64,000 bases of DNA from NCBI RefSeq assembly GCF_916715725.1, contig NZ_CAKAPD010000001.1, positions 434,001 to 498,000 of the forward strand, written 5' to 3'. This DNA is from an uncultured Rothia sp. (GTDB taxonomy: Bacteria > Actinomycetota > Actinomycetes > Actinomycetales > Micrococcaceae). The position numbers and the translations under genes were made by a program. Below, one piece after another: positions 1 through 8,198 of the stretch; positions within the stretch are counted from its first letter, which is position 1; each line of letters begins with the position of its first letter. Below the pieces are notes generated by a model. The model saw only the letters and a list, made by a program, of their open reading frames with translations. It was not told the origin of the DNA and searched no databases.

Positions 1-269
1 CCAATCACGGTGGTGTTGGGCTTGAGGAAGAACTGCGGGGAGGCGGGCGCCTCGGTTCCAGCCCAGTTTGCGATCGCTCCAATCACCTTGGAGCGGGGAA
101 TAATCGGGGCGAGCAGGCGCACCTGGTCGATGGGGTAGGTGGTGCCGGTCGGTTCGATACCCGAGTAGAAGGGGTCGCCGGCGAGTACGCGCAGGGTTTC
201 TTCGCCTGCGGCGCCTTCTACCAGCCCGAAGTGGAGCTCATTATTTACGGTAAATCGTGCAATACGCAT
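1..269 (-). CDS. Fumarylacetoacetate hydrolase (FAH) family protein, N-terminal part
   Basis: Only the first 89 or so codons are present; the gene runs off the left edge. It starts at ATG 267-269 (MRIARFTVNNELHFGLVEG). The sequence moves from a small N-terminal beta domain into LLAPIIPRSKVIGAIANWAG and then SPQFFLKPNTTVIG. That last stretch matches the FAH fold entry motif, where a conserved FLKP segment lies near the active site. Family members are metal-dependent hydrolases, isomerases or decarboxylases of beta-diketone-type acids. The metal-binding Glu/Asp residues lie outside the window, so the substrate cannot be judged. The downstream gene ilvE is on the same strand, but a terminator-like hairpin (381-424) lies between them. 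The family call is fairly safe; the function is not. Confidence 0.75.
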   Translation of the reverse strand, partial: MRIARFTVNNELHFGLVEGAAGEETLRVLAGDPFYSGIEPTGTTYPIDQVRLLAPIIPRSKVIGAIANWAGTEAPASPQFFLKPNTTVI

Positions 270-380
270 ACTTTCTAGGGTACCAGCCTTCGAGGGTGTG
301 GGCGGCGGGCGGGCTTTAGCGGGGTCGGGTTCGACGGGGTGCGCCTCCCCTCCCCCACAGCATTTACCGGGCACAGCGAA

Positions 381-424
381 TCCCCGCGGGTGTGCGTTCC
401 AGGTGGGAGCGCATCCTGCGGGGA
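381..424 (-). terminator. Terminator-like hairpin after ilvE
   Basis: Arms TCCCCGC (381-387) and GCGGGGA (418-424) pair, with further partial pairing inside. It lies just past the ilvE stop on the minus strand. No strong U-tract follows. Confidence 0.5.
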
Positions 425-438
425 TTTCGCGTGAGAGA

Positions 439-1536
439 TTAGATGAGGCGGGTCATCCAGCCGTGGCGGTCCTCAACGGTGCCCAGCTGAATGCCGACGA
501 GCTCTTCGCGCAGGCTCTTGGAGATTTCGCCGAAGTGCTCGGTGGGTGCCGGGATTTCGAAGTCTTCTGCCTTGAGCTTGCCGATGGGTGCGACCACTGC
601 TGCGGTGCCGCAAGCAAAGATTTCGGTGATGTCGCCGTTTGCCACGCCTTCACGCCATTCGGTGAGGGTGATGGCGCGCTCTTCGACGGTCATGCCGCGG
701 TCCTTGGCGAGCTGAATCATCGAGGAGCGGGTCACGCCTTCGAGGATGGTGCCGGTCAGTTCGGGGGTGACGATCTTGTTTTCCTTGCCGAAGATGAAGA
801 ACACGTTCATGCCGCCGAGCTCTTCGATGGCGTCGCCGCGGTGCGGGTCCTTGAAGATAACCTGCTTGCAGCCGTGCTTTTCACCCTCGGTCTGGGCAAT
901 CATGGATGCTGCGTAGTTACCGCCGCACTTTGCCGCACCGGTGCCGCCTTCGCCTGCACGGGCGTAGGTGGTGGAGAGCCAGATGTCTACGGGTTCGGGG
1001 GTGCCGAAGTAGTTACCTGCGGGCGAGCCGATCACGTGGTACTGCACGTGGCGTGCGGGGCGAACACCGAGGAACGCCTCGGTTGCAATCATGAAGGGGC
1101 GGAAGTAGAAGGCCTCACCGTCGCCGGTGGGTACCCATGCTTCGTCTGCCTTGATGAGTTCGCGCAGGGATTCGATGAAGGTCTCTTCGGGCAGCTCGGG
1201 CAGGGAGAGGCGGCGTGCGGAGTTCGCGAAGCGTGCCGCGTTCTTTTCGGGGCGGAAGGTCCATACGGAGCCGTCGGCGTGGCGGTAGCCCTTGATGCCT
1301 TCGAAGATTTCCTGGCCGTAGTGGAAGACGGATGCTGCGGGGTCGAGGACGAGCGGGCCGTAGGGGTGAACTCGTGCGTCGTACCAGGTGCCACCGGTCT
1401 TGTAGTCGCCTTCCCAGTCGATGGTGACCATGTGGTCGGTGAAGTAGTCACCGAAGCCGGGGTTTGCAAGGATTTCGGCGCGGCGTTCGGCGGTGGCGGG
1501 TGACTGGTTTGCTTCGTGGCTGAATTCGATGGCCAT
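439..1536 (-). CDS. ilvE: Branched-chain amino-acid aminotransferase
   Basis: This 365-residue class IV PLP aminotransferase does the last step of valine, leucine and isoleucine synthesis and the first step of their breakdown. It moves an amino group between glutamate and the branched 2-oxo acids in the cytoplasm. The PLP lysine is K203 in GGTGAAKCGGNYAAS. The family segment IEELGGMNVFFIF follows about 35 residues later, and the substrate-loop region FHYGQEIFEGIKGYR lies near residue 71. The length fits the actinobacterial IlvE family. The start is ATG 1534-1536. It lies 354 bp downstream of leuB on the same strand, with a strong hairpin between, so it probably has its own promoter. Identification is secure. 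Confidence 0.96.
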   Translation of the reverse strand: MAIEFSHEANQSPATAERRAEILANPGFGDYFTDHMVTIDWEGDYKTGGTWYDARVHPYGPLVLDPAASVFHYGQEIFEGIKGYRHADGSVWTFRPEKNAARFANSARRLSLPELPEETFIESLRELIKADEAWVPTGDGEAFYFRPFMIATEAFLGVRPARHVQYHVIGSPAGNYFGTPEPVDIWLSTTYARAGEGGTGAAKCGGNYAASMIAQTEGEKHGCKQVIFKDPHRGDAIEELGGMNVFFIFGKENKIVTPELTGTILEGVTRSSMIQLAKDRGMTVEERAITLTEWREGVANGDITEIFACGTAAVVAPIGKLKAEDFEIPAPTEHFGEISKSLREELVGIQLGTVEDRHGWMTRLI

Positions 1537-1890
1537 CGTTCTGCGTTCCTCTTCGTCTAGTTGCCTCTGTGGGCGTTCTTTGAGTGGCGGTTCTCGCGGC
1601 GGGGCGAGGGACCGGTGTGTGCCGCCGGGCGCGTTGTCGTGCGGGGCAGATGGTGCATCTAGCGGTCTGTGCTAGTCGGATGCATCAAAGCTAGTGGTGG
1701 ATGGTGTCCACCGCCGAGGTGCCGGGCGGGTGTGCCTGACCTGTTTAGAGTACCGGAAAGATGCGTTTGCCGCATGCGCACCTTTTCTCCCATTCAGGAT
1801 GTGAACAGGTGAAGCCCGGAAGGTGTGTTCCTTCCGGGCTTCGCTAGCGTAGTTCACGTTTTAGCCGAGCCAGTTTTAGCCGGGCAAGTA
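1537..1890. other. leuB-ilvE intergenic region (354 bp)
   Basis: No gene is supported here. It holds the leuB terminator hairpin (1811-1842) and presumably the ilvE promoter. I could not pick a convincing -35/-10 pair, and I saw no leader peptide. Confidence 0.6.
1811..1842 (-). terminator. leuB terminator hairpin
   Basis: Perfect 13-bp arms, GAAGCCCGGAAGG (1811-1823) and CCTTCCGGGCTTC (1830-1842), with a 6-nt loop, just after the leuB stop. No U-tract follows, so it may act as a factor-assisted terminator. Confidence 0.7.
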
Positions 1891-2946
1891 TTAACCGAGG
1901 CGTGCGAGCACGTCCGCGCCGACCTGGTCGGTACCACGCACGGTCGCGCCGTTTTCGCGCATATCTGCCTCGACAGCGTCCTCAATGCGGGCTGCGGCGG
2001 CGTCGTGGCCGAGGTGGCGCAGCAACATTGCACCGGCGAGGATTGCGGCGGTGGGGTTTGCCTTGTTCTGGCGGGCAATGTCCGGTGCGGAGCCGTGTAC
2101 GGGCTCGAACATGGAGGGGAACTCGCCGACGGCGTTGATGTTGCCGCTTGCCGCGTAGCCGATACCGCCGGTCACTGCACCAGCGAGGTCGGTGATGATA
2201 TCGCCGAAGAGGTTGTCGGTGACGATCACGTCGAAGCGGGCGGGGTCGGTGACCATGAAGATGGTGGTCGCGTCAATGTGCAGGTAGTCGGTCTCAACCT
2301 CGGGGAATTCAGCCGCGATTTCGGTGAAGTAGCGGTTGTAGAGGCGGCCTGCGTGGGTGAGCACGTTGGTCTTGTGTACGAGGGTGACCTTCTTGCGGCG
2401 GGTGGACGCCAGCTCGAAGGCGTAGCGCACCAGGCGCTCCACACCGTGTGCGGTGTTGAGGGAGACTTCGGTGGCGATTTCGTGCGGGGTGCCCTGGCGA
2501 ATCACGCCGCCGTTGCCGATGTAGGGGCCTTCGGTGCCTTCACGCACAACGACGAAGTCGATGTTGCCGGGGTTGGCGAGCGGGGAGACTGCGCCGGGGT
2601 ACAGGCGGGAGGGGCGCAGGTTGATGTAGTGGTCGAAAGCGAAGCGCAGCTTCAGGAGCATTTCGCGTTCGATGAGGCCGGAGGGAATCTTGCCGCTGCG
2701 CGGGTCTGCACCGATGGCGCCGAAGAGGATCGCGTCGTGCTTCTTGAGGGCGTCCATGGTGGAGTCGGGTAGGGTTTCACCGGTTTCCAGCCAGTGCTCG
2801 GCGCCGAGCTTGTAGTGGGTGGGGGTTACGGTGATGTTTTCGAGCTCACAGGCGCGGGTGAGGATGCGCTGGGCTTCGGTAATGATTTCGGGGCCGATGC
2901 CGTCGCCGGGGATGACGGCGAGGTCGATGCTACGTGCTTCAGTCAT
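1891..2946 (-). CDS. leuB: 3-isopropylmalate dehydrogenase
   Basis: This 351-residue NAD-dependent beta-decarboxylating dehydrogenase converts 3-isopropylmalate to 2-oxoisocaproate in leucine synthesis. The N terminus IDLAVIPGDGIGPEII is the family hallmark. The substrate-loop region has RPSRLYPG and VVREGTEGPYIGNGG, and the metal/NAD region has VTDNLFGDIITDLAG followed by FEPVHGSAPDIA. An in-frame ATG exists 105 bp upstream (3049-3051), but the extra 35 residues are Arg/Pro-rich and unlike the family. I therefore use ATG 2944-2946, which has GAGG just upstream. Its amino-transferring partner IlvE follows on the same strand. Confidence 0.96.
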   Translation of the reverse strand: MTEARSIDLAVIPGDGIGPEIITEAQRILTRACELENITVTPTHYKLGAEHWLETGETLPDSTMDALKKHDAILFGAIGADPRSGKIPSGLIEREMLLKLRFAFDHYINLRPSRLYPGAVSPLANPGNIDFVVVREGTEGPYIGNGGVIRQGTPHEIATEVSLNTAHGVERLVRYAFELASTRRKKVTLVHKTNVLTHAGRLYNRYFTEIAAEFPEVETDYLHIDATTIFMVTDPARFDVIVTDNLFGDIITDLAGAVTGGIGYAASGNINAVGEFPSMFEPVHGSAPDIARQNKANPTAAILAGAMLLRHLGHDAAAARIEDAVEADMRENGATVRGTDQVGADVLARLG

Positions 2947-3136
2947 GCCTCTACCGTAATACGCGCCGCGGGTGGGCGGTAGAGTGTGCGGGCGGGTTCT
3001 CAGACTCTGGGCTAGACGACGTCTGACTAGCTGTAGCTCCTGCCATGCCACTCCCCTACCCTTCTGCTTCGACCCGGTGCCTCCTGAAATCTGGGGTTCT
3101 GGATTCTGCGGTGTTCAGCTTCTGCCGGTTAAAACA

Positions 3137-3170
3137 ATATTCCCCGACTGATAATTCAGCCGGGGAATAT
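3137..3170 (-). terminator. Terminator of the glycine-rich protein gene
   Basis: Arms ATATTCCCCG (3137-3146) and CGGGGAATAT (3161-3170) pair perfectly. An inner CTGA/TCAG pair surrounds a 4-nt loop. On the minus strand the hairpin runs into TTGTTTTAA, giving a classical U-rich tail. Confidence 0.8.
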
Positions 3171-3216
3171 CGTTATGAGTTCTCGCTCAGTGTGAGGACC
3201 CTAGATGCTACTGCTA

Positions 3217-4647
3217 TTAGGAGCGGGTGCAGAGGGTAACCTTCACGTAACCGGGGTTACGAACGCCGGACTGCTTTGCAGCGTTGTTAGCGGAGGAAAT
3301 CTCACCATTGGGAACGGTGGGGGAAACGTAGGAGCCACCTGCGCCACCTGCGCCTGCCTGCAGCAGTGCGCTAACGTTCTGGCGGTAACGAGTGGGCTCT
3401 TCGTTAGCGTTCCACTTCTGGGAGGTAATGATAGCGGAGAGACCGCGAGCAGCACCGGAGCCACCGCCACCGTAACCTGCGCCACCGCCTGCGGAGACAA
3501 CGGTCTGGTAACCGTTGAAGGACTTGCGGGTGTCGCTTTCGCTATAGGGGCGCTTTTCGTTGAGGTTAACAGGGTTGGTCTGGTGAACGATTTCCAGCTT
3601 GGAAATGTCGTTGTTGTCAATCTGGTAGGAGTATGCGAAGACGCCGTCTGCACCCTTACCGTCGAAGCCGGAGCCACCCTTGTCGCCAGCGGTGGAGGAG
3701 CTGAAGAGCTCCTGCTTGTTCTGGCTGGTGAAGCCCAGAACACCGTAGACGTTAGCCTTGTCGTTGTACAGCAGGGGCTGCTCGCCACCTGCGCCACCAA
3801 CGCCGCCGTTACCACCCTTACCACCGGCAACCTTCATAGCGGTACGCTCAGAGGCGTGCGGCTTCAGAACGGTGTAGTGAGAGACGGAGGTCTCAGCGTC
3901 GCCACCGGCTGCTGCGGATGCGCTTGCACCTGCGGGCAGAACGGACTTAACCGCGGTGTCACCCAGGCTGGTGGTGGAAGCGTTGACTGCCTTGGGGTTG
4001 TAGAACGGGCTATTTGCGGGCATGTTGTTGGTACCGGGCTGGGTACGGATACCCGCACCGCCACCGCCACCTGCAACAGCAATCGGGGTGCCATCAATAA
4101 CCAGAGCGGAGGAGCCACCGCCGGAACCACCGTAGAGGTAACGCTTCATATCGGAAGGCATGGGCGCGATAGCTTCAACACGAGCCTTAGCGTCTGCGGG
4201 AACGGGCTGTTCGTTGACGTCACCACCGTTACCGTAACCCTTACCACCGGTTGCGGGGCGGGTCTGCCAAATAGCCGCGCTGTCAACGCCGGGCTCGGAC
4301 GCCAGGTAAGCTACACCACCGGCAGCTGCGACCAGCTCAACAACCTGGCCTGCCTTGACGGGGATTTCACCGGTCACGAGAGCACCGGAACCACCAGCAA
4401 CCTGAGCGGAGCCGCCACCTGCGCCACCAGCAACCTCGAAGCGGAGCTTGTCGACCTTAGCGGGAATAGTAATCTTCAGAGTGTCGCGTGCACCGGAGGG
4501 CTGACCGGAGATGTTGTAGTTTTCGGTGGAGTTCCACTCACATTCGGTGGAGGAAGCAAAAGCGGGAACTGCAGCGGAAGCTGCGACAACCGGAGCAGCC
4601 CATGCTGCGCCAGCTACAACCTTGCGGCGAGAAATGTTAGTAGACAT
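3217..4647 (-). CDS. Secreted glycine-rich protein with Tat-type signal
   Basis: This 476-residue protein is predicted to be exported. The N terminus has twin arginines (SRRKVV, R7-R8), a hydrophobic Ala/Val stretch and a likely signal-peptidase site after AFA (about residue 31). The mature part is a long series of Gly-rich stretches (GGAGGGSAQVAGGSG, GGSGGGSS, GGGGGAG, GGKGGNGGVGGAGG, GGGAGYGGGGSG) between beta-like segments such as YLYGGSGGGSSALVIDG. This resembles the bacterial glycine-rich domain family of surface proteins. Only two Cys stand out, C36 near the mature N terminus and one four residues from the C terminus, so a disulfide may close the fold. No sortase motif or lipobox is present. 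AAGGA precedes the ATG. It ends at a strong terminator and is divergent from the histidine kinase. Its role (adhesin, matrix or cell-wall component) is inferred only. Confidence 0.7.
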   Translation of the reverse strand: MSTNISRRKVVAGAAWAAPVVAASAAVPAFASSTECEWNSTENYNISGQPSGARDTLKITIPAKVDKLRFEVAGGAGGGSAQVAGGSGALVTGEIPVKAGQVVELVAAAGGVAYLASEPGVDSAAIWQTRPATGGKGYGNGGDVNEQPVPADAKARVEAIAPMPSDMKRYLYGGSGGGSSALVIDGTPIAVAGGGGGAGIRTQPGTNNMPANSPFYNPKAVNASTTSLGDTAVKSVLPAGASASAAAGGDAETSVSHYTVLKPHASERTAMKVAGGKGGNGGVGGAGGEQPLLYNDKANVYGVLGFTSQNKQELFSSSTAGDKGGSGFDGKGADGVFAYSYQIDNNDISKLEIVHQTNPVNLNEKRPYSESDTRKSFNGYQTVVSAGGGAGYGGGGSGAARGLSAIITSQKWNANEEPTRYRQNVSALLQAGAGGAGGSYVSPTVPNGEISSANNAAKQSGVRNPGYVKVTLCTRS

Positions 4648-5236
4648 GTATGTCCTTCGAGAGTGATGTCATTTTGAGGAATAAAAGTTATCACCCGCCG
4701 TCGTGCACGGCGAAGAACGTCACCTGATGAGATTCGAGTGAGCGAAGCAGGTTTGCACCTAACCTCTTGGTGATAACGACATAATGTTGTATCCCGCTCC
4801 CCATATACAGGGAGGTGCACTTCAGAGCGCTTGGTGTTCGCTCTGCGAGGCCTTGGGCCATCGGCATAGATTTCGGGTACGGCTAAAACTATACCCATCA
4901 AGGACCTGTACCGCAATGGTTCCAAAAATGGTTTGATGAGGGGGTTTCCCTTAAACTCTCCGCATTACTTGAAGGTTTTTCAACCAAAATAGGTTACTTA
5001 AGGGAGTTTCAGGTCTCTTAAACCCGAATCCAAACCCCATACAACCCCAAACTCTCAAGTCTTAGTTGAACAAATAATTCACAGAAAAGTAATCAAGGTC
5101 ACTAAAAATAGCCGTTTTTGGCGTGTCATACTCACCCAAGCACACACCCCCACACACAAACCCACAGAATATTCCTGCAGGTGAGAGCAAAAAAGAGGCT
5201 CCCAATCCCTCACAAACACCCCGATACACTGGAAAC
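4648..5236. other. Divergent promoter region between glycine-rich protein and histidine kinase
   Basis: About 590 bp, more AT-rich than its surroundings, with no supported gene. It must carry both divergent promoters. A small hairpin (GGGTA at 4875-4879 with TACCC at 4892-4896) is visible. I saw no riboswitch I could name. The length is unusual for this compact genome. Confidence 0.5.
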
Positions 5237-6646
5237 ATGCCCCTCAAACACACCGAACCCCAGCAGAACCCACAGCACAGCGCAGAGACAGCCGAACCCG
5301 GCTACGCCGTAACGCATACCCTCGGCATCTCAGAAAGCAGCGACCTGCCCGCCGACGCAATCACCGCCTCCAGCCGCGTACAAACCTACCTCAGAGACAA
5401 ACGCAGCTGGATGAACGTTATCGTCGTCGCACACCTGCAGTTCTTCTGCGGCGTGCTCTCCGTTGCCTTCGTCAACAGCTACGGCTGGATTCCGATCATC
5501 TCCGCGCTCTGCAGCACCACCGCGCTCTACTTCCGCTACCGCTTCCCCTACGGAAGCATCTACGTGGTCATCGCGGCGCTCTGCCTAACCTTCCTGTCTC
5601 CCTTCCCCGATTCACTCGCCCTCACCTGCTACCCGCCGGTCAGCCTTGCCGCCTACCACACCGGCAGGCACTGGACCCGTCGCGCCCGCTTCCGCGCCCT
5701 CATTCTCGGCTGGGTCGGCGCACTCACCGTCACCGTACAGGCCTCACTCCAACTCCTCTACCATTGGGACGACGTACCCGCCCGCATCTTCATCTCCCTG
5801 ATGCTCGGCGTGCTCTGCGGATCCATCTTCACCGTCTTCTGGTTCCTCGGCGACTCCCGCCGCATGCGCGAGCTGCGCAGCGAAGAATTCGAAGAACGCG
5901 CCCGCCGCCTCGAATACGAGCAGGAACAGGAACGCCGCCTCGCCGCGCAGGATGAACGCACCCGAATCGCCCGTGAAATGCACGATATTGTGGCGCACTC
6001 GCTCTCCAGCATTATTTCCCAGGCAGACGGGGCACGCTACGCAGCCGCGAGCGCCCGCACCGCACGCGCGCAGCAGACTGAACAGGCTGAACAGGCGGGT
6101 CAGGCTCAGCAGAACACGCCGGATATTGCGGAGCAGACCCTCGAACTCATTGCAGATACGGCGCGCGACTCCCTCACCCAGATGCGCTCCCTCCTCGGGC
6201 TGCTCCGCACCGACGAGGCGACCGCCTACGCGCCCGTGCCCACCCTCAGCGATGTGCCCGCCCTCGTGGAGCAGAGCCGCCGCGCCGGGCTACCCGTCAC
6301 CTTCACCGGAATCACCGGCACCATGGCACGCACCCTACCGCAGGGTGCCGAACTGGCGGCGTACCGCACCGTGCAGGAGGCGCTCACCAACGCGCTCAAG
6401 CACTCCCCCGGCGCCGCAACCACCGTCACCATTCACTGGGGCGAGGACGGTCTGCAGTTGCGGGTTCAGAACGACCCGGTTTCCTCTACCGCGGCTCAGC
6501 ACATTGCCCGCCCGGTACCCGGTAGCGGCAACGGTCTACGCGGCATGAGCGAGCGCATCGCCCTCTACCACGGCACCCTCACCTACGGTCTGCAGCCCGA
6601 TGGCAGCTGGCTCGTTGAGGCGGCACTGCCCTACCGCGACCTCTAA
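5237..6646 (+). CDS. Sensor histidine kinase, NarL/DesK type (HisKA_3)
   Basis: This is a membrane sensor kinase of 469 residues. After a polar N terminus, hydrophobic segments lie around residues 60-80, 84-98, 106-122, 153-174 and 184-204. A coiled linker leads to the HisKA_3 dimerisation box ERTRIAREMHDIVAHSLSS, with phospho-acceptor His249. An Ala/Gln-rich insertion follows (about residues 268-296). The HATPase_c domain has AYRTVQEALTNALKHS as N box and GSGNGLRGMSERIALYHG as G box. No extracellular sensing domain is visible, so it probably senses through its membrane segments. An in-frame ATG lies 114 bp upstream, but its extra Pro/Asn-rich segment looks non-coding. The cognate response regulator follows 41 bp downstream. 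Its targets are unknown; the divergent glycine-rich gene and the ABC exporter are nearby candidates. Confidence 0.87.
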   Translation: MPLKHTEPQQNPQHSAETAEPGYAVTHTLGISESSDLPADAITASSRVQTYLRDKRSWMNVIVVAHLQFFCGVLSVAFVNSYGWIPIISALCSTTALYFRYRFPYGSIYVVIAALCLTFLSPFPDSLALTCYPPVSLAAYHTGRHWTRRARFRALILGWVGALTVTVQASLQLLYHWDDVPARIFISLMLGVLCGSIFTVFWFLGDSRRMRELRSEEFEERARRLEYEQEQERRLAAQDERTRIAREMHDIVAHSLSSIISQADGARYAAASARTARAQQTEQAEQAGQAQQNTPDIAEQTLELIADTARDSLTQMRSLLGLLRTDEATAYAPVPTLSDVPALVEQSRRAGLPVTFTGITGTMARTLPQGAELAAYRTVQEALTNALKHSPGAATTVTIHWGEDGLQLRVQNDPVSSTAAQHIARPVPGSGNGLRGMSERIALYHGTLTYGLQPDGSWLVEAALPYRDL

Positions 6647-6687
6647 TACCCGTGCCCTCTACCACCTCGTAATCTAGGATTGAAACT

Positions 6688-7524
6688 ATGTACTCTTCCG
6701 CGCCACAGACCACCCAGCCGATTCGCGTGATGCTCGTTGACGACCAGCGCCTAGTGCGCGGCGGCTTGAGCATGCTCGTAAATTCCCAGCCGGACCTGCA
6801 GGTCGTCATGGAGGCTGACGACGGCCTGGCGGCGATTGATGTTTTTGACCGCATGGTCTCTGAGGGGCAGGCGCCGCAGGTCATCCTCATGGATGTGCGC
6901 ATGCCGCATTGCGACGGTCTGGAGGCGGCGCGCCGCATCCTGGAGCGTGACGGCGAGCGTGAAGAGGATGAGCGGGTGCGCATTATTATGCTCACGACCT
7001 TCGATATTGATGAGTACGTGTATTCGGCGGTGCGTGCGGGTGCGAGCGGTTTCTTGTTGAAGGACACTCCGCCGGAGCAGCTGCTGGAGGCGATTCGTAC
7101 GGTGCACCGCGGCGATGCGGTGATTGCGCCGTCTGCGACTCGCCGCCTGTTGGAGCATATGATTCCGGTGCTGGACTCCCCCGCCCCTGTTGCTCCTGTT
7201 GTTCCTGCCGCCGAGTCTGTTCCTGCTATTCCCCCGGCTGCTGGTTCTGAGCTTCCGAAGGCAACGTTTATTCCGGCTGAGCATGCAAGCTTTGAGACTG
7301 TGCAGGATTATCCGCATCGTGAGTTGATTGAGCAGTTGTCGCCGCGTGAGTTTGAGGTGCTGGGCCTGATTGCGCGTGGCTTGTCGAATGCGGAGATTAC
7401 GCGGGAGCTGGTGCTTTCGGAGGCGACGGTGAAGACGCATGTGTCGCATGTGTTGGCGAAGTTGGGTGCGCGTGATCGTGTGCAGGCGGTCATTATGGCG
7501 TATGAGGCGGGTATCGCCCACTAG
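6688..7524 (+). CDS. LuxR/NarL-family response regulator
   Basis: This 278-residue cytoplasmic regulator pairs with the kinase just upstream. The receiver domain spans about residues 12-150. It has acidic residues D18-D19 in MLVDDQRLVRGG, phospho-acceptor D69 in VILMDVRMPHCDG, and the conserved lysine in GFLLKDTPPEQLLEA. A Pro/Ala/Val-rich linker of about 50 residues follows (PAPVAPVVPAAESVPAIPP). That is longer than in most NarL proteins, which run 210-230 residues. The C-terminal LuxR helix-turn-helix has LSPREFEVLGLIARGLSN and LVLSEATVKTHVSHVLAKLG. Together the two proteins form a standard two-component system. The regulon cannot be read from sequence. Confidence 0.92.
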   Translation: MYSSAPQTTQPIRVMLVDDQRLVRGGLSMLVNSQPDLQVVMEADDGLAAIDVFDRMVSEGQAPQVILMDVRMPHCDGLEAARRILERDGEREEDERVRIIMLTTFDIDEYVYSAVRAGASGFLLKDTPPEQLLEAIRTVHRGDAVIAPSATRRLLEHMIPVLDSPAPVAPVVPAAESVPAIPPAAGSELPKATFIPAEHASFETVQDYPHRELIEQLSPREFEVLGLIARGLSNAEITRELVLSEATVKTHVSHVLAKLGARDRVQAVIMAYEAGIAH

Positions 7525-7556
7525 CGCTCCCTTATATAAGGACACAGCAGAATAAA

Positions 7557-7614
7557 GGACACAGTGAAGCCCCGGCGGGCGCCTCCTGATTGAGGGCACC
7601 CTCCGGGGCTCTTT
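7557..7614 (+). terminator. Terminator after the two-component operon (copy 1 of a duplicated hairpin)
   Basis: Arms AGCCCCGG (7568-7575) and CCGGGGCT (7603-7610), followed by CTTT. The stretch GGACACAGTGAAGCCCCGG and the next bases through GCGCCTCCT recur almost unchanged at about 8089-8120. The two copies bracket the nucleotidyltransferase gene. Confidence 0.75.
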
Positions 7615-7616
7615 AG

Positions 7617-7682
7617 TTAAGTAGTTTCTTGTATCTCGTCGATGATTCGTTCAAAGTCGCTCATCAGCTCAGGCAACTTCTT
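7617..7682 (-). pseudogene. Possible C-terminal remnant of a HEPN (DUF86-like) toxin gene
   Basis: Directly behind the nucleotidyltransferase, in the +1 frame, an open stretch reads YKKLPELMSDFERIIDEIQ, then three residues and a stop at 7617-7619. A Leu-Pro followed by an amphipathic helix resembles how DUF86/HEPN proteins usually end. Such genes normally follow MNT-type genes. No start codon, RBS or Rx4-6H motif is present, so if real it is only a stub left by deletion. The match is short and could be chance. Confidence 0.28.
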
Positions 7683-7998
7683 ATAGCGGCAACTCCACCA
7701 TGTCCGGTTCTGCCTCCGCATAGATGCGGGGGCGCAACCGGGTGACCATATCAACGCTACGGCCGGTCAACTGTTCAATGCGGTGCTGAGCATCGACCAT
7801 CTGCATGAACTCGTCAAAGGGGGCTACACCCGGCATCTGCACCAAAAAATCCAGGTCGCTGGTTTCGGTCAGCTCACCGCGGGCGGCGCTGCCGAAGAGT
7901 CGGGCACGGCGCACACCAGCGTCACGGAGGATCTGAAGAACCTCCGCTTCATGGGGTAGCGTGTACCCGCGACGCAGATTGGGGTGGCTAGTGCTCAT
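7681..7998 (-). CDS. MNT-type nucleotidyltransferase domain protein, possible orphan antitoxin
   Basis: This is a 105-residue minimal nucleotidyltransferase. The core motif ARLFGSAARGELTETSDLD has the GS-x3-G signature (residues 36-41) and the paired metal-binding acids D48 and D50. In HEPN-MNT toxin-antitoxin systems such proteins neutralise the HEPN RNase by adding AMP to it. Others are stand-alone enzymes of unknown target. No intact HEPN partner lies on either side; only a doubtful stub follows the stop. The gene sits alone on the minus strand between two nearly identical terminator hairpins. The domain call is strong. Activity and partner are unknown. Confidence 0.8.
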   Translation of the reverse strand: MSTSHPNLRRGYTLPHEAEVLQILRDAGVRRARLFGSAARGELTETSDLDFLVQMPGVAPFDEFMQMVDAQHRIEQLTGRSVDMVTRLRPRIYAEAEPDMVELPL

Positions 7999-8088
7999 AC
8001 ACCCATCATACGCGCAAAGCTAGACTGCAGGTCAGCTCCAAGAATCTGAGAGCACAAGCACAGCAGAATAGAGAGCACGGCAGACTAG

Positions 8089-8145
8089 AGGACACAGTGA
8101 AGCCCCGGCGGGCGCCTCCTCTCGAGGCACCCTCCGGGGCTCTCT
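8089..8145. terminator. Terminator hairpin (copy 2), downstream of the ABC permease
   Basis: Arms AGCCCCGG (8101-8108) and CCGGGGCT (8134-8141). It is near-identical to the 7557-7614 hairpin. It lies past the permease stop (8199, minus strand) and upstream of the nucleotidyltransferase gene. Confidence 0.65.
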
Positions 8146-8198
8146 CACGCCGAGTATCCGGGTTCGCCGGGTACTGTAACTATGCCAGATACAGCGGG

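Noticed and set aside
3205..4677. Long plus-strand frame of 490 codons
   Set aside because: It is antisense to the glycine-rich gene; its Cys/Thr/Gly-rich product arises from the complement of Gly codons, and no RBS is present.
4648..4760. Possible riboswitch upstream of the glycine-rich gene
   Set aside because: No match to a riboswitch core I know; only weak stems.
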